Source: Streptomyces coeruleorubidus (lineage in GTDB: Bacteria > Actinomycetota > Actinomycetes > Streptomycetales > Streptomycetaceae). Taken from it: a stretch of DNA of 64,000 nt. The stretch spans positions 3,756,001-3,820,000 of the forward strand of contig NZ_CP023694.1 in NCBI RefSeq assembly GCF_008705135.1, in the 5' to 3' direction. This document shows positions 37,001 through 47,291 of the stretch, one piece after another (position 1 is the stretch's first letter; each line of letters begins with the position of its first letter). Under the pieces are notes generated by a model, which was given only the letters and a program-made list of their open reading frames with translations, was not told where the DNA came from and did not search any database. A program made the position numbers and the translations under genes.

Positions 37001-38975
37001 CCCGGGGGCGGGGCATGCGCAGGCCGAAGTCGTAGATCCAGGCCACGCTCCGGTCCGAGCAGCGCAGCTCGTACGGCCGCTCGTCGACGACCTCGACGCC
37101 GAGCCGGTTGAGGACCGGCAGCACCGCCGACAGGGAGATGGCGTCGCCCGTGCGGTAGATCTTGAAGCGGCGCTCCTCGGGGGCGGCGCCCACCGGCTCG
37201 TAGAGGCTGAGCGCGAAGTCCTCGCCCTCCTCGGCGTTGAGCTGTTCGAGGTGGACGAGGTCGGCGACCGCGGCGCGCGGGTTGTGGTCTGCCTTGTAGC
37301 CCTCGGGGAAGGCGTGCGCGTACCGGCGCATCAGTTCCGCCGCGCGCTCCTCGCCGAGTTCGGCGTTGAGCGCCTCGGAGAAGGCGTCCTCCCAGGAGCG
37401 GGCGGCCTCCACCAGCCGGGCCTCGATGCGCTCCTTGTCGGCGTCGGACAGCTCGGGCAGCTCGGTACCCTGCGGGACCCGGACCACGAAGTGCAGCCGG
37501 GACAGGATCGACTCGGTGTTCCAGGCCGTAAAGTCGACGCTGATGCCGCCCAGTTCCTCCTTCAGGATCTCGATGATCCGCAGGCGCACGGCCGTGGTGT
37601 AACGGTCGCGCGGCAGGTAGACGAGGGCGGAGTAGTAGCGCCCGTACTCGTCCTGGCGCAGGTAGAGCCTCAGCCGCCTGCGCTCCTGGAGGTAGAGGAC
37701 TGATGTGACGATGGACCGCAGCTCGTCGACCGGGGTCTGGAACAGCTCGTCGCGCGGGTAGGTCTCCAGGATCTGGAGGAGGTCGCGCCCGTCGTGGCTG
37801 TTGGGCGAGAACCCGGCCTGTTCGAGGACCTCCTCGACCTTGCGCCGGATGACCGGGACCCGGCGCACGGACTCGGTGTAGGCGGCGGAGGAGAACAGCC
37901 CGAGGAACCGCCGCTCGCCGACGACATTGCCCTCGGCGTCGAACTTCTTGACCCCGATGTAGTCCAGGTACGACGGCCGGTGCACGGTCGACCGGCTGTT
38001 CGCCTTGGTCAGGACGAGCAGCTTGTGCTCGCGCGCCTTGGCCCGGGCGTCGGCGGGCAGCCGCTCGAAGGACGGGCTGACCGGGTGGCTCTCCTGGTCG
38101 GAGTGGTGCGGGTCGGCGCGCAGGATGCCGAGGCCGGTGCCGGGCACGGCGGCCAGCGAGTCGTCCCCGCGCAGCTGGTACTCGCGGTAGCCGAGGAAGG
38201 TGAAGTGGTCGTCGGCCAGCCAGCGCAGCAGCTCGCGGGCCTCCTCGACCTGGGGCCCGGGCAGGTCGGCGGGGATGGGCTCGTCCGGCAGCCCCTCCGC
38301 CAGCCGGGTCGCCGCTTCCCGCATCTTGCCCCAGTCCTCGACGGCCTCACGGGCGTCGGACAGCACCCGCAGCAGGTCGGCGGTGATCTGCTTCAGATCG
38401 GCCCGGTCGGTCTCACGATCGATCTCGACATGGATCCAGGACTCGACGTGCGCGTCGTGCGGAAGGTCGCCGACGCCGGTCGTGGGAGAGGGCAGCACCT
38501 CGATGAGCTTGCCGGTGACATCGCGCCGCACGATGAACTGCGGGTGGATGACGACGTGGATCCCGCGCCCCTGCCGCGTCAGCTCGTTGGTGACGGAGTC
38601 GACGAGGAAGGGCATGTCGTCGGTGACGACCTCGACGACGGAGTGGCTGCACGTCCACCCGTTCTCTTCGACCGTGGGGGTGTGCACCCGCACGTTGGCC
38701 GTGCCCTGGGGGCGATTCTCGGCCAGCCGGTAGTGCGAGACAGCGGCTCCGAAGACGTCGACCGGGTCGCGGTCGGTGAGGTCCTCCGGGGCCGTGTGCA
38801 GGTAGTAACGCTGGAGGAACGAGAGCAGTGACTCGCGGTCCGGGGCCTCCTGGGCGTCTGGGGTCTCCTCGCCCGTCGACCCGGTCGGTAGGTGCCCCCC
38901 GACCGGGCTGTTCTCAGCAACCCGGGCGGCCCTCTCGAGCAACTCGGCCTTGGCTTCGTCCAGCTTGGTCTGCAT
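34017..38975 (-). CDS. gdhB: NAD-specific glutamate dehydrogenase, 180-kDa class
   Basis: A 1652-residue catabolic NAD-glutamate dehydrogenase, the size of the large L_180 class first described in Streptomyces. It deaminates glutamate to 2-oxoglutarate and ammonia in the cytosol. The N-terminal 700 residues hold ACT-like regulatory regions; the catalytic core follows with VARGGLRWSDRREDFRTE, the active-site region PVGAKGGFVAKQLP near residue 880, DMSGDVFGNGMLLS, and the dinucleotide-binding part with VGEGGNLGLTQLGRIEFA. The C-terminal 350 residues are helical as in the family. The ATG has AGAGGA just upstream. It is monocistronic, with a terminator after it and a palindromic candidate operator about 65-80 bp before it. 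Confidence 0.96.
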   Translation of the reverse strand: MQTKLDEAKAELLERAARVAENSPVGGHLPTGSTGEETPDAQEAPDRESLLSFLQRYYLHTAPEDLTDRDPVDVFGAAVSHYRLAENRPQGTANVRVHTPTVEENGWTCSHSVVEVVTDDMPFLVDSVTNELTRQGRGIHVVIHPQFIVRRDVTGKLIEVLPSPTTGVGDLPHDAHVESWIHVEIDRETDRADLKQITADLLRVLSDAREAVEDWGKMREAATRLAEGLPDEPIPADLPGPQVEEARELLRWLADDHFTFLGYREYQLRGDDSLAAVPGTGLGILRADPHHSDQESHPVSPSFERLPADARAKAREHKLLVLTKANSRSTVHRPSYLDYIGVKKFDAEGNVVGERRFLGLFSSAAYTESVRRVPVIRRKVEEVLEQAGFSPNSHDGRDLLQILETYPRDELFQTPVDELRSIVTSVLYLQERRRLRLYLRQDEYGRYYSALVYLPRDRYTTAVRLRIIEILKEELGGISVDFTAWNTESILSRLHFVVRVPQGTELPELSDADKERIEARLVEAARSWEDAFSEALNAELGEERAAELMRRYAHAFPEGYKADHNPRAAVADLVHLEQLNAEEGEDFALSLYEPVGAAPEERRFKIYRTGDAISLSAVLPVLNRLGVEVVDERPYELRCSDRSVAWIYDFGLRMPRPRGGGDHFGDDARERFQDAFAATWTGKAENDGFNALVLSAGLTWRQATVLRAYAKYLRQAASTFSQDYMEDTLRNNVHTTRLLVSLFEARMSPDRQRAGHEIVDALLEEVDAALDQVASLDEDRILRSFLTVIKATLRTNFFQEAAGGKPHEYVSMKFDPQAIPDLPAPRPAFEIWVYSPRVEGVHLRFGKVARGGLRWSDRREDFRTEILGLVKAQMVKNTVIVPVGAKGGFVAKQLPDPSVDRDAWMAEGIASYKTFISALLDITDNMVAGEVVPPADVVRHDEDDTYLVVAADKGTATFSDIANGVAEKYNFWLGDAFASGGSAGYDHKGMGITARGAWESVKRHFRELGVDTQTEDFTVVGIGDMSGDVFGNGMLLSEHIRLVAAFDHRHIFIDPNPDAATSYAERRRLFELPRSSWEDYDKELLSAGGGIFPRTAKAIPVNAHIREALGIEAKVTKLTPADLMKAILQARVDLLWNGGIGTYVKSSTESNADVGDKANDAIRVDGKDLRVKVVGEGGNLGLTQLGRIEFALHGGRINTDAIDNSAGVDTSDHEVNIKILLNGLVADGDMTVKQRNKLLAEMTDEVGHLVLRNNYAQNTAIANALAQSKDMLHAQQRFMKHLVREGHLDRALEFLPTDRQIRERLAQGQGLTSPETAVLLAYTKITVAEELLHTSLPDDPYLRGLLHCYFPTELREQFPDRLDGHPLRREIVTTVLVNDTVNTGGTTYLHRLREETGASLEEIVRAQTAAREIFRQSPVWDGVEALDNKVEADVQTRIRLHSRRLVERGTRWLLNNRPQPLQLAETVDFFAERVEQVWTQLPKLLRGADLEWYQKIYDELTDVGVPDELATRVAGFSSAFPTLDIVSIADRMGREPLDVADVYYDLADRLRITQLMDRIIELPRADRWQSMARAAIREDLYAAHAALTADVLAVGDGTSTPEQRYKAWEQKNAAILGRARTTLEEIQGSEAFDLANLSVAMRTMRTLLRTHS

Positions 38976-39415
38976 TGTCCTCTGGCTCCTGTCGCGCGCC
39001 GTTGCGTGACGTAGAAGGAAGTACGGCCTCTGCGCTTACGACGTCACGTCGTGACACGGGGTATCCGGTCTGTTCCGACGCTATGCCGCAAGGTGAGATG
39101 AGCGGGGGTGTCTGAGCCAATCTTGAGCTGCCCCACGGGTGTGAGGCTGCTCTCTGCGACGCCTCGGTCCGGGTGGTGCTCGCCGTCCCGGGAGTCCTCG
39201 AAGCCCCGTCCCGCCCGCGAAGACCAGCGACCGCCGCCCGGTCACGGATGTGGTCCGTGCTCTCCGGGCGCAGGGCAGGGACGACGACGTCCCCGCGAAC
39301 TATCGCGCTGATCACGCCACCAAGGCTATCGCTCCTTACAGGGGGCCCGTCATGAGCCGTATGTGTACAAAACCAGGCCTGGAAGTTTGACGTTCTGCAC
39401 AGTGCCATTACGGCC
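38976..39415 (-). promoter_or_regulatory. Upstream region of gdhB with overlapping palindromes
   Basis: This region has no convincing gene; the open frame that crosses it has many A/T third positions, unlike real genes here. At 39038-39052 there is a perfect 7+1+7 palindrome, acgacgtcacgtcgt, overlapped by gtcacgtcgtgac at 39043-39055. It sits 63-80 bp upstream of the gdhB ATG, a suitable place for an operator. No clear -35/-10 pair was chosen. The rest, up to repeat copy B, shows no clear structure. Confidence 0.45.
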
Positions 39416-39524
39416 GCTGCGCGCAGTCGTGCCTCCCCCAGTGCCTTAAGGGCCTGGGAGGTACCCCCAGGGCGGCACGGGTGGGCGCAGCGGCACCCCG
39501 CTCCGCCGGGCTGCGGTCCCACCC
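39416..39524 (+). repeat. Two-hairpin dispersed repeat, copy B, with nested palindrome
   Basis: The same element as at 31814 and 45881, but its first hairpin loop is replaced by about 39 bp (about 39431-39469) that is itself dyad-symmetric: cctcccccag and cctgggagg arms around gccttaaggg. Flanks on both sides match the other copies (gctgc and cgtgcc before, gggcggcacgggtgggcgcagc after). It lies between the HAD gene stop and gdhB. Confidence 0.82.
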
Positions 39525-39552
39525 GCCCCCAGCACCGACGCCGAGCACCCGG

Positions 39553-40218
39553 CTACGCCGCCAGCCGCTCCGCCTCGGCGACCGCTTCCTCCAGCGTGTC
39601 CACGACCGGCACGCCCACCGCCTCCAGACTCGACCGGCTGTGCGACCCACCGGTGTACAGCACGGCCCGCGCCCCCACGTACTGCGCAGCCACAGCGTCG
39701 TCCGCGGCATCCCCGATCACCACGGTGCGATCAGGGGCCACGCTCTTGAGCGACGCGAGATGCCGCACCATGTGCTCGGCCTTGCTGCCCCCCGACGGCC
39801 CGGTCCGCCCGTCCACCCGTATGAAGTGCGGCTCGATCCCGAACCCCCGCACCAACGGAACCAGCTCCTCGTGCACATACATGCTGAGGATCGACTGACT
39901 CCGCCCCGCCGACCGCCACCCGGACAGCAGTTCCACCGCCCCCACGGTCAGCCCGCAGCTCACCCGGTGCTCCGCGTAGTACCGATGGAAGATGTCGTCC
40001 ATGACCTCCCACTCGGCCTCGGTCGGCAGCCGCCCGATCAGCCGCTCGTAGAACTTCGGCACCGGCACGCAGTACAGCTCCCGGTACTTCTCCAGCGTCA
40101 GCGGCTCCAGCCCCAGCTCGGCGAACGCCGCGTTCGTCGCCCCGATGATCGCGTCGATGTCATGGAACAGCGTCCCGTTCCAGTCCCAGACAATGTGCGC
40201 GCCCGTCTGCTTCCCCAT
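39553..40218 (-). CDS. HAD-superfamily hydrolase
   Basis: A 221-residue haloacid-dehalogenase-like hydrolase of the phosphoglycolate phosphatase-like group with an alpha-helical cap. Motif I is VWDWNGTLFHD: the nucleophile is Asp12, but position 14, normally the general acid Asp, is Asn. Motif II Ser/Thr is around SILSMY, the Lys is in GSKAEHM, and motif IV is VVIGDAADDAVAA. The start chosen is ATG 40218, where the conserved sequence begins; an upstream TTG at 40248 is possible. Activity may be a weak phosphatase or something different because of Asn14. It lies between gdhB and a small conserved gene, all leftward. Confidence 0.87.
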   Translation of the reverse strand: MGKQTGAHIVWDWNGTLFHDIDAIIGATNAAFAELGLEPLTLEKYRELYCVPVPKFYERLIGRLPTEAEWEVMDDIFHRYYAEHRVSCGLTVGAVELLSGWRSAGRSQSILSMYVHEELVPLVRGFGIEPHFIRVDGRTGPSGGSKAEHMVRHLASLKSVAPDRTVVIGDAADDAVAAQYVGARAVLYTGGSHSRSSLEAVGVPVVDTLEEAVAEAERLAA

Positions 40219-40307
40219 GCCCCAAAACGTACCCGCCCCCACTGACAATCAAGAGAACGGCGACTCAACGCGCCCCCTGAATGCCGAGAGCACCCGCCCC
40301 GGCTCGC

Positions 40308-40823
40308 TCAGTCCCCGCGCCCCACCAGGTTCGGAATCTCCTGCGTGGCGAACCACAGCAGCTCGTGGTCCTCCGCCCCTTCCACGACGAACTGCGCGTC
40401 GTCGTCCCCACCGTCCGCCGCCGGCAGGGCCTCGGCCGCCGCCGTCACATCCGCCTCCGCGTCCGCGGCGTCGACGTGCACGGACGCCGCCTTGGCCAGC
40501 GGGACGGCGCCGGCGACCCGTACCTCCCCCAGCGCCGCCGGGTCGAGCCCTCGGTCGGGATCCGCGCTCGCGACCCGGTCGGGTACGTCCACGGCCACCA
40601 CGACCCGCCGCCGCGGCGCCTCCGGCTCGGCCGCCAGCAGCCGCAGCGACGCCAGCGCGGCCCGGCTCAGCGCCGCGTACTCCAGTTCCTCGATGTCGTC
40701 GGAGAGGTACCACTCGCGCAGCCCGGGCGTCACGGCGTACGCGACGAACGGCCCGGCTCCCAGCTCACCCGTCCTGTACGCCTCGGCGAGACCGGGGAGG
40801 GTCAGGGGCACGTAGACACGCAT
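40308..40823 (-). CDS. Conserved actinobacterial protein of unknown function
   Basis: A 171-residue soluble protein that starts MRVYVPLTLPGLAEAYRTGEL. It has no catalytic motif I recognise. It resembles the conserved proteins annotated as DUF6912 in Streptomyces, which usually lie near secA. The central part has RRVVVAVDVPDRVA and a C-terminal acidic stretch DGGDDDAQFVVEGAEDHELLWFATQEI. A GAAAGAAG-type ribosome site precedes the ATG. It is 89 bp upstream of the HAD gene and may be co-transcribed with it. Confidence 0.75.
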   Translation of the reverse strand: MRVYVPLTLPGLAEAYRTGELGAGPFVAYAVTPGLREWYLSDDIEELEYAALSRAALASLRLLAAEPEAPRRRVVVAVDVPDRVASADPDRGLDPAALGEVRVAGAVPLAKAASVHVDAADAEADVTAAAEALPAADGGDDDAQFVVEGAEDHELLWFATQEIPNLVGRGD

Positions 40824-41130
40824 GGCTGGCTGCTTCTTTCGTGGTCGCTTCATGGTCGAAGGGCTCCGGAGGGCCTTCAGGATACGTGCGGGACGTCCCC
40901 TTTCGAGTTCCGTCCCGTGACGCCGGACGCGGCAACTCCACGCCCGGCATTCACCCGGCGCATCCCCGCGCTGACCGGCTCCATGCCCTCCGCACCACCC
41001 GGATAGGTGAACATTCCGGCGCCCGCCACCGGGGGCCCGCTTCCTTGCCCTTGCCCCCGCCGGACCCGTACAAGATCACCAACCCGAAGTTACTCCCCGG
41101 TATCCACCGGGCCCACGAAACGGGGACCCC
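40824..41130. other. Intergenic region, nothing recognised
   Basis: A 307-bp divergent gap between the DUF6912-like gene and the Rv3235-family gene. It must hold promoters for both, but no -35/-10 pair, repeat or RNA structure stood out. GGGGA close to 41131 may serve as ribosome site. Confidence 0.5.
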
Positions 41131-42057
41131 ATGAACAAGGTCATGACCAGGGCACAGCAGCGCCCGGCCAGCCGCCCACCGACCCGCCGCGACCCCCGCC
41201 GCCCCGACGGCACCACCAACCCACGCACCCCCGGAAGCCCCACTCCCCGCACCCCCGGCGACACCGCCCCACCCCGCACCTCTGGCAGCACGACCCCGGG
41301 CACCCCCGGCCGCACCGCCCCACCCCGCACCCCGGGCGGAGGCCCCACCCGCCCACCGACAGCCGACGGCCGCCCTCCGGCCCGCCGCGACCCACGCCGC
41401 CCCAGCGGCACCGCCAACCCACGCACCCCCGGCAGCACGACCCCACGCACCCCCGGAAGCCCCACTCCCCGCACCTCCGGCGGCACCGCCCCACCCCGCA
41501 TCCCGGGCGGGGGCCCCACCCGCACGCCGGCAGCCGACGGCCGTCCTCCGGGCTCCGCCCGCGCCGTGAGGCCCCGTACCCGCCCCACGGACACCCGCCC
41601 GCCGTCCCCCTCGGCCACCCCCACAGCACCCCGCAGAGCGCCGCGAACCACCGCCCAGGCCTCCCGGGGCTCCGCACCACGCGTCCCGGCCCAGCACCCC
41701 CGCCGTCCGGCCCCTCACCCCCTCCCCACCGACCTCTTCGCCGACCTCCTCCTCGCCGTCCTCAGTGGCCACCGCCCCGTCCACTCGATGCTCCGCCACA
41801 CCCGGGGCCGCGCCTACGACGAACTGGCCTGGCTCGCCGAACGCGGCCCCCTGCGCACCCGGGGCGCCCGCCCCGTCGTCCGCGACATCGGCTACTTCGA
41901 ACCCCGCCCCGGCGCCATCGAGGCCTTCGCCCGCATCGGCGCCGGCGACCGGCTGCGCGCGATGGCCTTCCGCCTGGAACTCGGCCAGGACCTCCGCTGG
42001 CGCTGCACGGCGGTGGAACTCGGCGGCCCCCGCCCACCCCGCGCAGAGTCCGACTGA
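41131..42057 (+). CDS. Rv3235-family protein with expanded Pro/Thr-rich N-terminus
   Basis: A 308-residue protein. The last 100 residues form the conserved Rv3235/DUF6459-type domain (FADLLLAVLSGHRPVHSMLRHT, YDELAWLAERGPLR, RLRAMAFRLELGQDLRWRCTAVEL), found beside secA in actinobacteria; function unknown. The first 200 residues are low-complexity Pro/Thr/Gly/Arg sequence built from two copies of a block, RRDPRRP to DGRPP, encoded at 41185-41382 and 41383-41553. Relatives I know of have a much shorter N-terminus. The gene converges on secA with a shared terminator. Confidence 0.82.
   Translation: MNKVMTRAQQRPASRPPTRRDPRRPDGTTNPRTPGSPTPRTPGDTAPPRTSGSTTPGTPGRTAPPRTPGGGPTRPPTADGRPPARRDPRRPSGTANPRTPGSTTPRTPGSPTPRTSGGTAPPRIPGGGPTRTPAADGRPPGSARAVRPRTRPTDTRPPSPSATPTAPRRAPRTTAQASRGSAPRVPAQHPRRPAPHPLPTDLFADLLLAVLSGHRPVHSMLRHTRGRAYDELAWLAERGPLRTRGARPVVRDIGYFEPRPGAIEAFARIGAGDRLRAMAFRLELGQDLRWRCTAVELGGPRPPRAESD
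41185..41553 (+). repeat. Duplicated block inside the Rv3235-family gene
   Basis: Block 1 (41185-41382, 66 codons) and block 2 (41383-41553, 57 codons) both run from RRDPRRP to TxDGRPP or AADGRPP with internal PRTPG units. The two differ by small in-frame deletions, so the array grew by duplication. Confidence 0.75.
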
Positions 42058-42097
42058 GCCACCGCACAAGGCCGCACAGCCGCCGATCCACCAAGCC

Positions 42098-42131
42098 GAA
42101 GGGCCGGACACCCTGGGGTGTCCGGCCCTTC
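42098..42131. terminator. Bidirectional terminator between Rv3235-family gene and secA
   Basis: A perfect 14-bp stem (42098-42111 with 42118-42131) with a 6-nt loop. It is 40 bp after one stop and 26 bp after the other. The left arm is preceded by A residues on one strand only; it should serve both convergent genes. Confidence 0.85.
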
Positions 42132-42156
42132 AGCCGCTACGGTGCCTCAGCGACCG

Positions 42157-45000
<2,844 letters not shown>

Positions 45001-45279
45001 GGGGGTTGGTCTCCTTGCCGGTCGGGCCTGGGACGGTCGGTTACCACTTGACTTACTGAGCAACGGCCATCGTATGCGAGGACCCCACCGCGCCGGGAGG
45101 GCCCGCCGCGACGGCGACCGTCCGCTGCTTCGTTTCGCTTCACTCTGCTTCAAAGGGGACAACGTCCGGGCCCCTCGGATGGTGCCGCATCCCTCATCCG
45201 AATTAAGCGAAGCGTGATCAAGCCCTCACCTACAGCAATCAGATGGCGCTTCCAAGAGTCCCCCGACCACAATCGGCCG

Positions 45280-45849
45280 ATGGACCCCGTCACACTCACC
45301 ACGGACCGCCTCCTGCTCCGCACGGTCGGCCCCCAGGACACCGACGCGGTGTACGACGCCTGCCAGGACCCCGACATCCAGCGCTGGACCACGATCCCCT
45401 CGCCGTACCTCCGGGAGAACGCCGAGGCCTTCACGGAACAGTTGGTCCCCGACGGCTGGTCGGACGGATCCATGTACACCTTCGGCGTCTTCCTCCACTC
45501 CGGAGAGCTCGCCGGCATGCTCGGCATCACCATGCACGCCCTGGGCATGGGCGAGATCGGCTTCTGGGCCGCCAAGCAGCACCGCTCCAACGGCTACATC
45601 ACGGAAGCCGCCCTCACCGCCTGCCGCTGGGCCTTCGTCCAGGCCGCCGTAGACCGCATCGAATGGCGCGCCGAGGTGGGCAACCACGCCTCCCGCGCGG
45701 TAGCGGAACGAGCCGGCTTCACGATCGAAGGCATGCTGCGCGCCGCCACCAACAACAAGGGCGTACGCCGCGACACCTGGGTCGGCTCGCTCCTCCCATC
45801 GGACATGGGCCTACCGTCGACGGCCCCGTACCTGCCGGCGCGTGCGTAG
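45280..45849 (+). CDS. GNAT acetyltransferase (RimJ/RimL-like)
   Basis: A 189-residue GNAT N-acetyltransferase of the RimJ/RimL group. It opens MDPVTLTTDRLLLRTVGPQD, has GEIGFWAAKQHRSNGYITEAA (the acetyl-CoA loop region, with Q-x-R-S-N-G-Y in place of the usual R/Q-x-x-G-x-G/A), and RAEVGNHASRAVAERAGFTIEG, the typical final motif. It may acetylate a ribosomal protein N-terminus or a small amine; the substrate is not determinable. ATG 45280 is the conventional family start, although its Shine-Dalgarno is weak. It is divergent from secA. The stop is followed at once by an 8-bp tandem repeat. Confidence 0.9.
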   Translation: MDPVTLTTDRLLLRTVGPQDTDAVYDACQDPDIQRWTTIPSPYLRENAEAFTEQLVPDGWSDGSMYTFGVFLHSGELAGMLGITMHALGMGEIGFWAAKQHRSNGYITEAALTACRWAFVQAAVDRIEWRAEVGNHASRAVAERAGFTIEGMLRAATNNKGVRRDTWVGSLLPSDMGLPSTAPYLPARA

Positions 45850-45881
45850 CTGCTGAGCTGCTGAGCTGCTGAGCTGCTGAG
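45850..45881. repeat. 8-bp tandem repeat x4 after the acetyltransferase stop
   Basis: Four exact ctgctgag units directly follow the TAG stop (45847-45849) and lead into the dispersed repeat copy C. Confidence 0.93.
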
Positions 45882-45960
45882 CTGCGGGCAATCGTGCCGC
45901 TAAGGGCGGCACGGGTGGGCGCAGCGGCACCCCGCTACGCCGGGCTGCGCACCCACCCCA
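45881..45960 (+). repeat. Two-hairpin dispersed repeat, copy C
   Basis: Third copy of the element at 31814 and 39416. The first stem is an exact cgtgccgc/gcggcacg around taagg; the second pairs gggtgggcgcagc with gctgcgcacccaccc with one bulge. It lies between two rightward genes and could act as terminator for the acetyltransferase. Confidence 0.87.
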
Positions 45961-46043
45961 CCCCAGCCCCGGCGCCCAGCACCCCACACCCAACCCCGCA
46001 GCTCACGCCCCTCTGTCAGTCCCACCCCCTATCGTGCAAAACC

Positions 46044-47249
46044 ATGACCACCCCGCGCCCGCGCCCCGCAACAGAACTCTCCGCAGACGAGGCCCGCCGC
46101 CTGGCGCTCCGCGCCCAGGGCTTCCTCGGCGCCCCACCCCGCCGCTCCGGCGTCCGCGGCATCCTCCGCCACCTGGGCGCGATACAGCTCGACACCATCT
46201 CGGTCCTGGCCCGCTCCCACGAACTCGTCCCGTACGCCCGCCTGGGCGCGGTGGGCCGAAAGACAGTGGAGAACGCCTACTGGAAGCCTGATGTTTCCGG
46301 CGCGCCTTCGGCACGACCCCACGCCTTCGAGTACTGGTCCCACGCGGCCTGCATCCTCCCCATCGAGGAGTGGCCCCACTTCGCCTTCCGCCGCCGCGCC
46401 TACCGCAACCGCCCGCACTGGAACCACGAGCTGCCGGACGGCGCCTACGACGAGGTCATCAAGCAGCTCCGTAACGAAGGTCCCCTCACGGCGACGGAGT
46501 TGGGCGGCGCGAAGAAGACGAACGACTGGTGGGACTGGTCCGGCACGAAGGTCGCCGTCGAGCGCGCCCTGATGTACGGCGAGGTGGTCTGCGTGGAGCG
46601 CCGCGGCTGGAAGCGCGTGTACGACCTGGCCGAGCGCGCGATCCCGGAGGACCTGCTGCACGACGAGCTGGACGACACCGAGTGCCTGCGCCGCCTCGTC
46701 CGCCTGGCGGGCCAGTCCCTCGGCGTCGGCACGCGCGCGGACATCGCCGACTACCACCGCCTCAAGGGCGAGCAGGTCGACGCGGTGATCGCCGACTCTG
46801 GCCTCGTCCCGGTCACGGTCGAGGGCTGGGGCAAGCCCGCCTGGGCCGATCCCGCGGCCCTGGAGACACCCCCGCGCGGCCGCCACCGCACCACGCTGCT
46901 CTCGCCCTTCGACTCCCTGATCTGGGAGCGGGCGCGCACGGAGCGGATCTTCGGATTCACCCACCGCCTGGAGGCCTACGTCCCCAAGCAGAAGCGGGTG
47001 TACGGCTACTTCGCGATGCCGGTCCTGGCCGGCGGCCGGCTCGTCGGCCGCGTGGACCCGGCCCGCGAGGGCCGCACGCTGGTGGCCAAGCAGGTCACGC
47101 TCGACGGCCCGAAGGCGGTCCCGGCCGTCGCCCAGGCCCTGGCCGAGGCGGCGACCTGGGTGGACTGCACGGACGTACGCGTGGAGCTGGTCGACGCACC
47201 GGACCTGCGCGAGCCCCTCGTCAAGGAACTCGCCCGCATCCTCGTCTGA
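46044..47249 (+). CDS. YcaQ/AlkZ-like winged-helix DNA glycosylase
   Basis: A 401-residue HTH_42-family protein. In this family E. coli YcaQ and Streptomyces AlkZ are DNA glycosylases that unhook interstrand crosslinks or remove bulky alkyl adducts. The catalytic Q-phi-D/Q motif is present as Gln48-Leu49-Asp50 in AIQLDTISVLARSHELV, the YcaQ type rather than the AlkZ QxQ type. Other family features are EYWSHAACILP, LLSPFDSLIWERART and KRVYGYFAMPVL. ATG 46044 is chosen; the 50 codons upstream translate the dispersed repeat and are not protein. No antibiotic cluster adjoins it, so general DNA repair is likelier than self-resistance. Its stop lies inside a 16-bp tandem repeat. Confidence 0.9.
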   Translation: MTTPRPRPATELSADEARRLALRAQGFLGAPPRRSGVRGILRHLGAIQLDTISVLARSHELVPYARLGAVGRKTVENAYWKPDVSGAPSARPHAFEYWSHAACILPIEEWPHFAFRRRAYRNRPHWNHELPDGAYDEVIKQLRNEGPLTATELGGAKKTNDWWDWSGTKVAVERALMYGEVVCVERRGWKRVYDLAERAIPEDLLHDELDDTECLRRLVRLAGQSLGVGTRADIADYHRLKGEQVDAVIADSGLVPVTVEGWGKPAWADPAALETPPRGRHRTTLLSPFDSLIWERARTERIFGFTHRLEAYVPKQKRVYGYFAMPVLAGGRLVGRVDPAREGRTLVAKQVTLDGPKAVPAVAQALAEAATWVDCTDVRVELVDAPDLREPLVKELARILV

Positions 47250-47291
47250 GCCCTACGGGGTCTGAGCCCCACCGGGTCTGAGCCCTACCGG
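47244..47291. repeat. 16-bp tandem repeat x3 holding both convergent stop codons
   Basis: Three 16-bp units (47244-47259, 47260-47275, 47276-47291; gtctgagccctaccgg type). Unit 1 contains the TGA of the rightward glycosylase gene; unit 3 contains the TAG (minus strand, 47285-47287) of the leftward response regulator gene. Confidence 0.92.

Noticed and set aside
34023..37703. 1226-codon open frame antisense to the NAD-glutamate dehydrogenase
   Set aside because: It is a high-GC shadow frame: repetitive Arg/Val/Leu/Asp composition with no domain motifs, opposite a gene with complete family motifs.
38914..39522. Possible small gene between gdhB and the HAD gene, containing ISAIVRGDVVVPALRPE
   Set aside because: Third codon positions are rich in A/T (ATA, GTT, CCT, GCT), unlike genes here, and the frame runs through repeat copy B and into gdhB.
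45894..46043. N-terminal extension of the YcaQ-like gene
   Set aside because: These 50 codons translate the dispersed repeat copy C; conserved protein sequence starts at 46044.
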